Shown one piece after another: positions 1 through 6,506 of a stretch of DNA of 8,555 nt. Every line of letters starts with the position of its first letter. The stretch's first letter is position 1. Made by a program: the position numbers and the translations under genes. The notes under the pieces were generated by a model. That model did not search any database. It was given only the letters and a program-made list of their open reading frames with translations, and had not been told where the DNA came from. Source of the stretch: Pirellulaceae bacterium (GTDB taxonomy: Bacteria; Planctomycetota; Planctomycetia; Pirellulales; Pirellulaceae); assembly GCA_013002105.1 (NCBI GenBank), contig JABDKS010000158.1, positions 1 through 8,555 on the forward strand, in the 5' to 3' direction.

Positions 1-20
1 GCGTAAGGATTCTGGTTCAT
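1..20 (-). CDS. Possible start of a minus-strand gene, truncated by the window edge
   Basis: Read on the minus strand, an ATG at 20-18 opens a frame giving MNQNPY before the window ends. Many planctomycete small or membrane proteins begin with an N-terminus of the type M-x-x-NPY, which is the only reason for listing it. No ribosome binding site is visible and the frame also stays open for some codons upstream of the ATG, so the true start could lie further upstream. It would be co-directional with the M16 peptidase gene. No function can be given from six residues. Confidence 0.25.
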
Positions 21-95
21 CAGAGAATCGATCGGAGGGATTCGACGCAGTGGACTCTGGCACCCACGATGATGACCATCGTCACAATCAACCGC

Positions 96-119
96 CATCA
101 CGATAAGTCATCACGATAA
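96..119. repeat. Short direct repeat, 11 nt twice
   Basis: The sequence catcacgataa occurs at 96-106 and again at 109-119, a period of 13 nt. It lies in the non-coding gap beyond the 3' end of the M16 peptidase gene. No function is evident, and the repeat is short enough to be chance slippage. Confidence 0.5.
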
Positions 120-150
120 AACGTGGGCGAGGACCTGCTGTGGCAAATTC

Positions 151-171
151 GCGTCAGGACAGGGCCTGGCC
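151..171 (-). repeat. Diverged copy of the CCAGGACCTGTCCTGG palindromic repeat
   Basis: On the minus strand this reads GGCCAGG-C-CCTGTCCTG-A-CGC. It matches the core of the identical copies at 6382-6406 and 8056-8080 except at two positions. It lies 34 nt beyond the stop codon of the M16 peptidase gene, in the transcribed direction. The self-complementary core could fold into a small hairpin in the 3' untranslated RNA, but no T-tract follows, so a terminator is not claimed. Confidence 0.6.
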
Positions 172-204
172 AGCAAGTAATCTAAACATGGTCTCGCCAG
201 ATGG

Positions 205-1458
205 CTATTTTGTACCCCGAAAAATGATCGCGTGTGCTGTACTGGGTGTCAGTAGATCAAGTGACTGGGCAATCTGGTGATCGCTATAACCCAGCATCGC
301 GGACGCATAGGTGTGATCCGCAACGCAAGTGCCGTAGTGGATCAGTGACGCCGATGCTTCCTCGGTGTAATCACATGCATCCGGATCGTGCATTTCGATG
401 CTGCCGCGAATCGTGTCGCGGACGTATTCCAGCCAATCGCCGGAGCGTAGTTCATCGCTTTGGATCAATTTCCAAAACGCATCCAGGACGCGATCGGGAT
501 GGACGCTGGTTTGTGCCACCAATCCGGCATACCCGCCGTCCGGGTTGGTCGTGCTGATAAATTCAGGCGAATAGGCCAATCGTGAGTCTTCGCGCACTAA
601 GCGACTCAATGGCGATCCGAGTTCACCCGCCTCAAATACATTGGCAACAAAGTCCCATTGCAGCAGTGGATCAACGCCTCCGACGAAACCTGGCACGGGA
701 AACAAGAGGTAGACGACGGAGTCGTCGTGTGGCGAATCGATCGTCGTCGTGCCGCCCGCATTCCACCGTGGCAATTGCCCATGCTGAGCCGGTCGTGGGC
801 GTGGAGACAGATTTGTATTTGGCATCCGATCGATGCACTGGGCTGCTACGTCCAACAATTGTGACCGATCGATATCGCCAGCGACAAACAAGGCAGATCG
901 GTTTCGTGAATAGCCACTCGTGTGCGCGTGACGCAATTGCTCAGGTGACATCGCCAGCAAGGACGCTCGCGTGCCCAATTGATCATGCCCCAACGGATGG
1001 CCGGGCCACAAAACGCCGGGTAAGTGGCACATCGATTGGGTGTAGGGTGCTGAATGCCATTCGTCGATCTCTTGCAAAATGACTTCTCGTTCTGCCTCGA
1101 TGTCCGCGGTCCGCAGTAATGGGCGCGAGATCATGTCGGTCAGTACGTCCAATGCGTCGGGCCAAACCCGCTTGGGGATGTTCGCGCTAAACGCCGTGTG
1201 CGTATGTCCCGTCTCGGCATCGCCGCCACCGCCATGTCGTACCAGTCGAGCTTCGGTATCGCGGTAGCCGCCGGGATACTTCTCGGTTCCGCGCGACGGT
1301 AAATGCTCGAACCAGTGATAGATGCCGTGACCGCCCGCCGCGTCGTCATCGGCACTGCCGACGAACATCAACCAGCTCAGGGAGACCGTGTTGACGGGTA
1401 ACCGTTGGTAATAGATCGGGACACCCGATGGTCCCTCAATCAGCTCAAATTCGATCAT
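205..1458 (-). CDS. M16-family (pitrilysin/insulinase-like) zinc metallopeptidase
   Basis: Predicted zinc-dependent peptidase of the M16B type, 417 residues, the usual length for a single two-domain M16 half. The inverted zinc motif HxxEH is intact as HWFEH at residues 48-52, followed by a GT turn. The expected downstream acidic cluster is EREVILQEI, with Glu123 and Glu130; Glu130 is the likely third zinc ligand. A GGGGDAETGHTHTAF segment fits the conserved Gly-Gly/Thr strand of the family. The C-terminal half has SPLSRLVREDSRLAYS (about 282-297), matching the family R-x-x-x-Y region. The ATG at 1458 was chosen. A TTG at 1485 in the same frame would add nine residues, and neither start has a clear ribosome site. 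No signal peptide is obvious, so the protein may be cytoplasmic. It lies 90 nt downstream of mqnC on the same strand and may be the last gene of that operon. The substrate is unknown. M16B proteins often work with a second, catalytically degenerate partner, which is not visible here. Confidence 0.86.
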   Translation of the reverse strand: MIEFELIEGPSGVPIYYQRLPVNTVSLSWLMFVGSADDDAAGGHGIYHWFEHLPSRGTEKYPGGYRDTEARLVRHGGGGDAETGHTHTAFSANIPKRVWPDALDVLTDMISRPLLRTADIEAEREVILQEIDEWHSAPYTQSMCHLPGVLWPGHPLGHDQLGTRASLLAMSPEQLRHAHTSGYSRNRSALFVAGDIDRSQLLDVAAQCIDRMPNTNLSPRPRPAQHGQLPRWNAGGTTTIDSPHDDSVVYLLFPVPGFVGGVDPLLQWDFVANVFEAGELGSPLSRLVREDSRLAYSPEFISTTNPDGGYAGLVAQTSVHPDRVLDAFWKLIQSDELRSGDWLEYVRDTIRGSIEMHDPDACDYTEEASASLIHYGTCVADHTYASAMLGYSDHQIAQSLDLLTPSTAHAIIFRGTK

Positions 1459-1548
1459 GGACGTTAGTCGCGAAGCAAAAGTCAAGCGAGAAGAAGCGTT
1501 GAAAGGATCGACCCACGCTTGCTTGTAGTCCCGCCGGCCGACAATCCG

Positions 1549-2706
1549 CTAGACGGTCAGCTCGACCAAATTCTTGGGGCCTTGATTGTTGCAGGCGTCA
1601 ATCGCTTTTTGCTCCAGTTCGGGTGCGACCAAGTTGTAGAACACATCGCGCTGTCGCGGTTCAAAACCGAGTTCTTCGATGGCTTCGCGAATTTGGTTGA
1701 GCGACAAATAGTGCACAGTACCTGCTTCGGCGACCACATTTTCTTCGATCATCAGGCTCCCCATGTCGTTGGCACCAAACAACATTGCCAACTGACCGAT
1801 CTTCAAACCTTGTGTGACCCAACTGCTTTGAATGTTGGGAATGTTATCCAAAAACAGTCGTGCAATCGCTTGTGTTTTCAAATATTCAAATGATCCCACC
1901 GGCGAGATATTCGACAAATCTGTGTTGTCAGGTTGAAACGTCCAGCAAATGAACGCGGTAAACCCGTTGGTCTCGTCTTGAAGCTGGCGCAATCGGTCAA
2001 GGTGTTCGATGCGTTCGGCCAAAGTTTCGACGTGACCGAACATCATCGTTGCCGTGCTGATGCCGCCCATCTTGTGCCACACTCGCATCACGTTGAGCCA
2101 ATCGTCGGTCATCACTTTGCCGCGTGTCAATTCGTTGCGAACGCGATCGACCAAAATCTCTGCGCCACCGCCGGGGATGCTCCCCAGCCCTGCTGCCTTG
2201 AGTCGCGACAGCACCTCTTGGATCGACAGATTGTTGACCTTGGTGAAATGATGCAGTTCCGGCGGGCTAAAACCGTGAATGTTGACATCGGGAAAAGCGG
2301 CTTTGATGTCGGTAAGTAGCTCTTCGTACCAATCCAACTTGTATTTCGGATGCAAACCGCCCTGCATCAAGATTTGATTGCCGCCCAATGCGACCGTCTC
2401 CTCGATCTTCTTGAGCAGTTCCTCCCGCGGTAGCACGTAGCCTTCGTCGCTCTTGGGACCACGGTAGAACGCGCAGAAATGGCAGACCGCCGTGCAGATG
2501 TTGGTGTAGTTGATGTTACGGTCGACGTTGTAAGTACGATACGGTTCGCTGTGCATCCGTCGCGAAACCTTATCGGCCGCCGCCCCGATCGCTGCCAAAT
2601 CGTGGCTTTGCAGCAATCGCAGACCTTCGCCCGCGGTCAGTCGCTGGCCATCAACGGCTTTGTCCAACAGGGAGCGAATCGAAGGGTCATTTGCAGAAGC
2701 AATCAT
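1549..2706 (-). CDS. mqnC: Cyclic dehypoxanthinyl futalosine synthase (radical SAM, MqnC)
   Basis: Radical SAM enzyme of the futalosine route to menaquinone. It cyclises dehypoxanthine futalosine to cyclic dehypoxanthinyl futalosine in the cytoplasm. The iron-sulfur motif CxxxCxxC is complete as CTAVCHFCAFYR (Cys71, Cys75, Cys78), preceded by NINYTNIC. Other family landmarks are QGGLHP (115-120), HGFSPPE, SIPGGGAEIL (176-185) and MMFGHVET (221-228). SIPGGGAEIL and the NYTNIC-type cluster favour MqnC over its relative MqnE (aminofutalosine synthase), though the two are homologous. Length is 385 residues from the ATG at 2706, close to the family norm. A TTG at 2763 would add 19 residues that do not look like family sequence. 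The gene follows mqnA by 68 nt on the same strand, as expected for a menaquinone operon. mqnB, mqnD and mqnE are not in the window. Confidence 0.93.
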   Translation of the reverse strand: MIASANDPSIRSLLDKAVDGQRLTAGEGLRLLQSHDLAAIGAAADKVSRRMHSEPYRTYNVDRNINYTNICTAVCHFCAFYRGPKSDEGYVLPREELLKKIEETVALGGNQILMQGGLHPKYKLDWYEELLTDIKAAFPDVNIHGFSPPELHHFTKVNNLSIQEVLSRLKAAGLGSIPGGGAEILVDRVRNELTRGKVMTDDWLNVMRVWHKMGGISTATMMFGHVETLAERIEHLDRLRQLQDETNGFTAFICWTFQPDNTDLSNISPVGSFEYLKTQAIARLFLDNIPNIQSSWVTQGLKIGQLAMLFGANDMGSLMIEENVVAEAGTVHYLSLNQIREAIEELGFEPRQRDVFYNLVAPELEQKAIDACNNQGPKNLVELTV

Positions 2707-2774
2707 GTTGGTCTCGTGGTGTTCTTTGTTTCGGAGTATCCGAAACGCGTTTTCCGTCGGCAAGCGAAAGCGGA

Positions 2775-3554
2775 TTATTGTGTTTGAGTTTTTGCCGGAA
2801 TCAATCCCAATGCGGTCGCACGCTGGCGAAAGGCATCTAGCCCGGCCCGCTCTCGTGGTCCGAGCCGGAAGTGCAGATTTTCAGCGAAGTATCGATGCAG
2901 GTCTTCGTTGGTCAGTCCATGCTGTCCAGCATTCCGTTCGGCAATCTGTTCCAACGATGCCAAACCGTCGTCCCGACTTGCTTGCAGTATCTCCGCCAGG
3001 CCCGATGTGTCGACACCGCCGCGTGCTGTCCACATTGCAAACACAAACGGCAACTCTTTCCAGCGGCACCAGCGATCTCCCAAGTCCCAGATCTCTTCGT
3101 AAACGCCTTGTTCGGGATGCATCGCTCGATCGCCGATCAACAAGATCGCGTCCGCATCGACCGCTTCGGGCGTCTGGTCGATCGCCAGTGGAACCGTCTC
3201 GGGCGAAAGTCCACAGATTTCTGATAACAACACCTGGACCATGACCGCACTGGTGCGACTTCCTTCGTCCAATGCCAGTCGTTTGATCCGACTGATCGGA
3301 ACTCGACTCAGCAAACGCACGCTCCAAACCGGCCCCCGACACGCGATCACGGCATCGGAAATAATTTGGTAGTTGTCACCACGGAAGTATTCGACCGAAG
3401 GAATCAATGCGACGTCCAAGTCACCGCTGGCCAAATCCGCCGCCAAACGACTTGGCAGGTTCAGCGAAAGCTCGCCCACGCCGGAGAGCCGCTCGCGCAG
3501 CCCACAAATCAGTGGTTTGGTATTCAGGTAAGAAACAGCGCCAATGCGAATCAT
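2775..3554 (-). CDS. mqnA: Chorismate dehydratase (MqnA), first futalosine-pathway enzyme
   Basis: Cytoplasmic enzyme that dehydrates chorismate to 3-[(1-carboxyvinyl)oxy]benzoate, the entry step of futalosine-dependent menaquinone synthesis. It belongs to the MqnA/MqnD family, which has a periplasmic-binding-protein fold. The 259-residue product opens with IGAVSYLNTKPL (residues 4-15), the family signature. It continues with SGDLDVALIPSVEYFR (43-58), LDEGSRTSAVMVQ (95-107), ILLIGDRAM (137-145) and the DLGDRW...LPFVFAMW block (157-175). These fit MqnA rather than MqnD. The ATG at 3554 begins directly at the conserved MIRIGAVSYLN, so the start is secure although no strong ribosome site precedes it. 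It is the first gene of the leftward set. Its leader region contains the 32-nt palindromic tandem repeats, the nearest about 50 nt upstream. It competes for chorismate with the pabB product encoded to the right. Confidence 0.93.
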   Translation of the reverse strand: MIRIGAVSYLNTKPLICGLRERLSGVGELSLNLPSRLAADLASGDLDVALIPSVEYFRGDNYQIISDAVIACRGPVWSVRLLSRVPISRIKRLALDEGSRTSAVMVQVLLSEICGLSPETVPLAIDQTPEAVDADAILLIGDRAMHPEQGVYEEIWDLGDRWCRWKELPFVFAMWTARGGVDTSGLAEILQASRDDGLASLEQIAERNAGQHGLTNEDLHRYFAENLHFRLGPRERAGLDAFRQRATALGLIPAKTQTQ

Positions 3555-3607
3555 GACGATCGATGGAGTACTTGGTCGACTTGGGTGTCAGGCATCCCGA
3601 TGACGAA

Positions 3608-3735
3608 TTCGTAGGGCCGGTTCCCACCGGCCGATTGCATTCGTAGGGCCGGTTCCTACCGGCCGATTGTGTTCGTAGGGCCGGTTCCCACCGGCCGATT
3701 GTGTTCGGGCGGCCGGTAAGCACCGACCGTACCAT
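3608..3735. repeat. 32-nt tandem repeat with internal palindrome, 3 copies plus one decayed
   Basis: Copies start at 3608, 3640 and 3672, each 32 nt long and nearly identical. A decayed fourth starts at 3704. Each unit has the form ttcgtagggccggttccc followed by accggccgattg and a four-base tail. Inside each, GGCCGGT and ACCGGCC are inverted around a short TCCC or TCCT loop, so every unit can form a seven-base-pair GC hairpin. The second unit has one C-to-T change in the loop; the fourth has lost most of the symmetry. Related single copies lie at 6271-6293 and, inverted, at 6326-6349. The array is upstream of mqnA and would be in its leader if transcription begins far enough out. Confidence 0.93.
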
Positions 3736-4078
3736 CTGACGCGACATTATTCGTCCGATGGAATATCAGTCTCGGGACAGGAATTCGGTACAAGGAATCT
3801 GAAAGCGAGATGCGAGACGTTACGTCCCAGCAACTCAACCGCAGTTCCCACAGGATCGGTAACCCTGACGGGGTGTCATTTCGTGCCCAGATCTTACACG
3901 CTGAAGCCAAAATCGTCGGCGGGAGGTCCCTTACGGCGATTTCCACCCTTTTGCGGCCCCTGTCTGGGTTCCAGAATGAAGCTTTCTGCGCGGCCTGGGC
4001 GATGCACGGACGCCAATCCATCGGGTTTGGGAACTGCCAACCTATCTGGCTTCAGATTCGGGTGGCCGGCCACGACTG

Positions 4079-4110
4079 ATCTGGTTGCCCAATTATCTGG
4101 TTGCCCAATC
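4079..4110. repeat. 16-nt direct tandem duplication
   Basis: atctggttgcccaatt at 4079-4094 is followed directly by atctggttgcccaatc at 4095-4110, so 15 of 16 positions match. It lies in the gene-poor block with no assignable function. A recent slippage duplication is the simplest reading. Confidence 0.85.
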
Positions 4111-4480
4111 GCATTATAGAGCGTCGTCTCGTTTCGCAGCCACCGAAGCGTTTCTATTGCATTGGCGCGAATCGGCGAAGCACCGACAGAGGTTTACCAT
4201 TCGAGTTCACACATTGAGACTCAATCGGCGCTCAGAAGCGACAGGCCAGTGCAGGAGGTGCGCGTGGAGCATTCAACAGACCATTCTCATCGTTGGTTTT
4301 TTGCGGCCGGATCGATCGCGACAGTATTCATCCGATCGGAACGAGTCAATCGATCGCACTTCGTTCGAAGGATCATTCAACGGAGGCGATCCGGTCGTCG
4401 AACGTAAAAACCATTTGAAGCATCCGCGCCGAACACATCTCGTCGCGAACAGAATCGACCTGTGGTGCTTGAAACCACGC

Positions 4481-4550
4481 CTCAACGCATGTCTGTGTCA
4501 ACGAACGTCGGCGTCAACGAGCGTCTGTGTCAATGTAAACGAACGTCTGC
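4481..4550. repeat. Degenerate 16-nt tandem repeat, about four units
   Basis: Successive units are ctcaacgcatgtctgt (4481), gtcaacgaacgtcggc (4497), gtcaacgagcgtctgt (4513) and a fourth at 4529-4550 carrying a six-base insertion and ending in aacgaacgtctgc. A 16-nt period is not a multiple of three, which argues against a coding repeat. It lies about 260 nt upstream of the DHPS-like gene. It could be a decayed minisatellite or a set of binding sites; nothing in the sequence decides this. Confidence 0.65.
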
Positions 4551-4810
4551 GTCGGCGCATAAAAAAACGAGAGATCCCGGCCACGACGACTAACGAATCC
4601 ATGTCCATCAATCGATCTCGAATCTCTCGCTGTTGCAAGTTGTAGAGACTGTCTAGTTGCCGTCAAGAGCGACATGAGCGCGCAATGCAAAAAAAATTCT
4701 TGTCCGCACAGTCATACGCCGTCATGCGAGACCATTTTTTTCGTTCACTTTGACCAAACCGAGCGATTTCTCACTCATTGACTTGTGTTTTGCCCACAAC
4801 ACGGATCAAG

Positions 4811-6256
4811 ATGCACCGTAGCATGCAACGCACACTCTCGCCCGGACCGAACGACCACTACTATTTCGTCACCGGACGATTGGCCGAGCCGTTGTTACGC
4901 GACATCGTCGCATCGCTTGCACAGCAGTTTTCTTTCGCCTACACGATTGGTGTCATGCCGATCACCGTCGCGGCACTAATGACGCCGCGATGGTTGCGCC
5001 GACATCTCGACGCGCCCGCTGCAGCCACCCACATCATCGTGCCGGGGTACTGCGAAACCGGTATCGACGAGTTGGCTCAGAGTGTCGAAATCCCCGTGAT
5101 TTGCGGTCCCAATGATTGTCGTTCACTTCCTGAATTGTTCGGTGGGCAACGGCTCGCCGATGACTTTGGTGAATACGACATTGGGATCATTGCCGAGATT
5201 AATCACGCGCCACGATTGACGATCGACGAAGTCGTGCGACGGGCAAACGTATTACGTGCAGACGGTGCCGACGTGATCGATTTTGGATGCGATCCCGTGA
5301 ACCGTTGTCAAAACATCGGCGACTACATCACCGCGTTGGTCGACAACGGACACGTGGTTTCGGTTGATACATTTGATACAAACGAAGCAGCCCAGGCGAC
5401 CGAATATGGCGCGTCATTGGTGTTGAGCGTGAATTCGAGTAATCGAAATGCGGCTGCAGATTGGGGGTCCGAAGTAGTGGTGATTCCGGATTCACCCAGC
5501 GACGAAAAAAGTTTGCACGAAACGGTGGACTTTTTGGCAAAAAAGAATGTTTCCATGCGGCTCGATCCGATTCTGGAACCAATCGGCGCTGGTTTCGCCA
5601 ATAGTCTGCAACGTTACATGCAATGCCGCCAAAATTATCCCGAACTGGCGATGATGATGGGCATCGGAAACTTAACTGAGCTAACCGATGTCGATTCCGC
5701 CGGCGTAAACCTCTTGCTACTCAGTATTTGCCAAGAATTACGCATTCACAGCGTGTTGACCACGCAAGTGATCAACTGGGCACGATCGTCGGTGCGTGAA
5801 TGCGATCATGCACGTCGGTTAACCCACTACGCGGTCAAACATGGCGTGCCACCGAAGCGACTCTCGGACGAATTGGTCATGTTGCGCGATACCAAACTTC
5901 GTCCCTATCCAGCCGATGCATTGCATTCGCTCGCTGAATCGATCAAAGACAATAATTACCGGTTGTTTGCCCAGGACGATCAAATTCATTTACTCGCTGC
6001 GGGCGTCCAGTTGAGCGACGAAGATCCGTTTCGGCTCTTCGATCGCCTGATGAAGGAAAACGTCGCTGACAACATCGACCCAGGGCACGCATTTTACCTA
6101 GGCTACGAAATGGCGAAGGCGTCGATCGCATTGGTCTTGGGAAAACAGTACGAGCAGGATCGAGCACTCGATTGGGGGATGTTGACCAAACAGGAAGACC
6201 TGCACCGAATCAAGCGATCCAGCCGTCATCGAGATAATCGGCAATCACCCGGCTAG
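4811..6256 (+). CDS. Archaeal-type dihydropteroate synthase-related protein (pterin-binding domain)
   Basis: Predicted cytoplasmic protein of 481 residues resembling the dihydropteroate synthase-related family best known from archaea, which is much longer than bacterial FolP (about 280). The N-terminal part (about 1-125) is a family-specific region with HYYFVTGRLAEP (16-27) and GVMPITVAALMTP (47-59). A pterin-binding TIM-barrel-like part follows (about 126-330): GADVIDFGCDP (152-162), VSVDTFDTNEAAQATEYGA (183-201), RLDPILEPIG (250-259) and GIGNLTELTDVDSAGVN (284-300). The bacterial FolP loop of the N-x-TPDSFSDGG type is absent. The remainder to 481 is a third, unassigned region. ATG 4811 was chosen because it has a weak GGA five bases upstream. 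ATG 4823 and TTG 4778 are alternatives. By family it may join an arylamine to a pterin in folate or tetrahydromethanopterin synthesis, but activity is inferred. The pabB gene downstream, which supplies the p-aminobenzoate precursor, supports this. Confidence 0.84.
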   Translation: MHRSMQRTLSPGPNDHYYFVTGRLAEPLLRDIVASLAQQFSFAYTIGVMPITVAALMTPRWLRRHLDAPAAATHIIVPGYCETGIDELAQSVEIPVICGPNDCRSLPELFGGQRLADDFGEYDIGIIAEINHAPRLTIDEVVRRANVLRADGADVIDFGCDPVNRCQNIGDYITALVDNGHVVSVDTFDTNEAAQATEYGASLVLSVNSSNRNAAADWGSEVVVIPDSPSDEKSLHETVDFLAKKNVSMRLDPILEPIGAGFANSLQRYMQCRQNYPELAMMMGIGNLTELTDVDSAGVNLLLLSICQELRIHSVLTTQVINWARSSVRECDHARRLTHYAVKHGVPPKRLSDELVMLRDTKLRPYPADALHSLAESIKDNNYRLFAQDDQIHLLAAGVQLSDEDPFRLFDRLMKENVADNIDPGHAFYLGYEMAKASIALVLGKQYEQDRALDWGMLTKQEDLHRIKRSSRHRDNRQSPG

Positions 6257-6270
6257 TTTGCTTGTCGCCT

Positions 6271-6349
6271 GTAGGGCTGATTCTTACCGGTCGCCTTGAA
6301 CCGCATCATCTTTGTGCCGATTCCTCCGGCCGGTGGGAACCGGCCCTAC
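6271..6349. repeat. Inverted pair of GGCCGGT palindromic repeats
   Basis: A diverged forward copy at 6271-6293 (gtagggctgattcttaccgg...) faces an inverted copy at 6326-6349. The inverted copy reads, on the minus strand, gtagggccggttcccaccgg plus ccgg, exactly the unit seen at 3608-3703. The two can pair along about 23 bases with a few mismatches, and each also folds on itself. The structure starts 14 nt after the stop codon of the DHPS-like gene, so it would sit in its 3' untranslated RNA. It may stabilise or end the transcript, but no T-tract follows. Confidence 0.8.
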
Positions 6350-6381
6350 CCCAGTTAGCCGCATAGAGAAAGATCGTCGAT

Positions 6382-6406
6382 CGTAGGCCAGGACCTGTCC
6401 TGGCGC
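6382..6406. repeat. CCAGGACCTGTCCTGG palindromic repeat, copy 2
   Basis: This 25-nt stretch is identical to 8056-8080. Its core ccaggacctgtcctgg pairs CCAGGAC with GTCCTGG around two bases. It is intergenic, about 100 nt upstream of the pabB start. With the copy at 8056 it brackets pabB, and a diverged copy lies at 151-171. Confidence 0.9.
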
Positions 6407-6490
6407 ATCCCACCAGTTGTGCGCCACCAACGCGAATTGTGCGCAAGCGAAGCGAAAAAAGGCTTCCCCGCTGGCGCTTCTCGATCAGCC

Positions 6491-6499
6491 TGCTAGTGT
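6491..6499 (+). promoter_or_regulatory. Possible extended -10 just before pabB
   Basis: TGCTAGTGT at 6491-6499 resembles an extended -10 (TGnTATAAT), with hexamer TAGTGT matching three of six positions. It ends seven bases before the chosen pabB ATG, so transcription from it would start at or very near the ATG and give a leaderless message. No good -35 is seen at the expected distance (ctggcg at 6471). It is a weak call resting on one motif. Confidence 0.22.
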
Positions 6500-6506
6500 G
6501 GCCGCC

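Larger units (their letters stand above)
3555..4810. other. 1.25-kb gene-poor divergent intergenic region
   Basis: This block separates the leftward mqnA set from the rightward DHPS-like gene and should contain both promoters. I see no convincing protein gene. Open frames exist on both strands (up to about 186 codons at 4085-4645), but they are rich in Arg, Ser and His, lack recognisable motifs or start signals, and overlap one another on opposite strands. The block holds three sets of short tandem repeats (listed separately), a run of eight A at 4688-4695 and T-rich stretches near 4735-4750. A TTGACC at 4750-4755 could be a -35 element for the rightward gene, but the matching -10 is poor. 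Confidence 0.6.

Noticed and set aside
582..1082. A 166-codon plus-strand open frame inside the M16 gene
   Set aside because: It is the antisense shadow of the peptidase gene, whose zinc motifs are intact on the other strand.
1459..1485. TTG start extending the M16 peptidase by nine residues
   Set aside because: No ribosome site supports it, and the ATG at 1458 starts next to the conserved first strand. It cannot be fully excluded.
2707..2763. TTG start extending MqnC by 19 residues
   Set aside because: The added residues do not resemble the family N-terminus and no ribosome site precedes the TTG.
2660..3244. A 194-codon plus-strand open frame across the mqnC/mqnA junction
   Set aside because: It is antisense to two well-supported genes and has an Arg/Ser-rich, motif-free product.
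3608..3735. Regularly spaced repeats that could be taken for a CRISPR array
   Set aside because: The unit is a continuous 32-nt tandem with only about four variable bases between copies, so there are no spacers. No cas genes are nearby, and single copies occur elsewhere in the window.
3656..4079. Opposing open frames (about 89 codons plus, 121 codons minus) over the same DNA
   Set aside because: The minus frame reads into the palindromic tandem repeats. Neither frame has a recognisable domain or start signal.
4085..4645. A 186-codon plus-strand open frame in the gene-poor block
   Set aside because: The product is Arg/Ser-rich without motifs, it runs through the 16-nt non-codon-phased repeats, and opposing frames overlap it. 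It looks like chance openness in GC-rich DNA.
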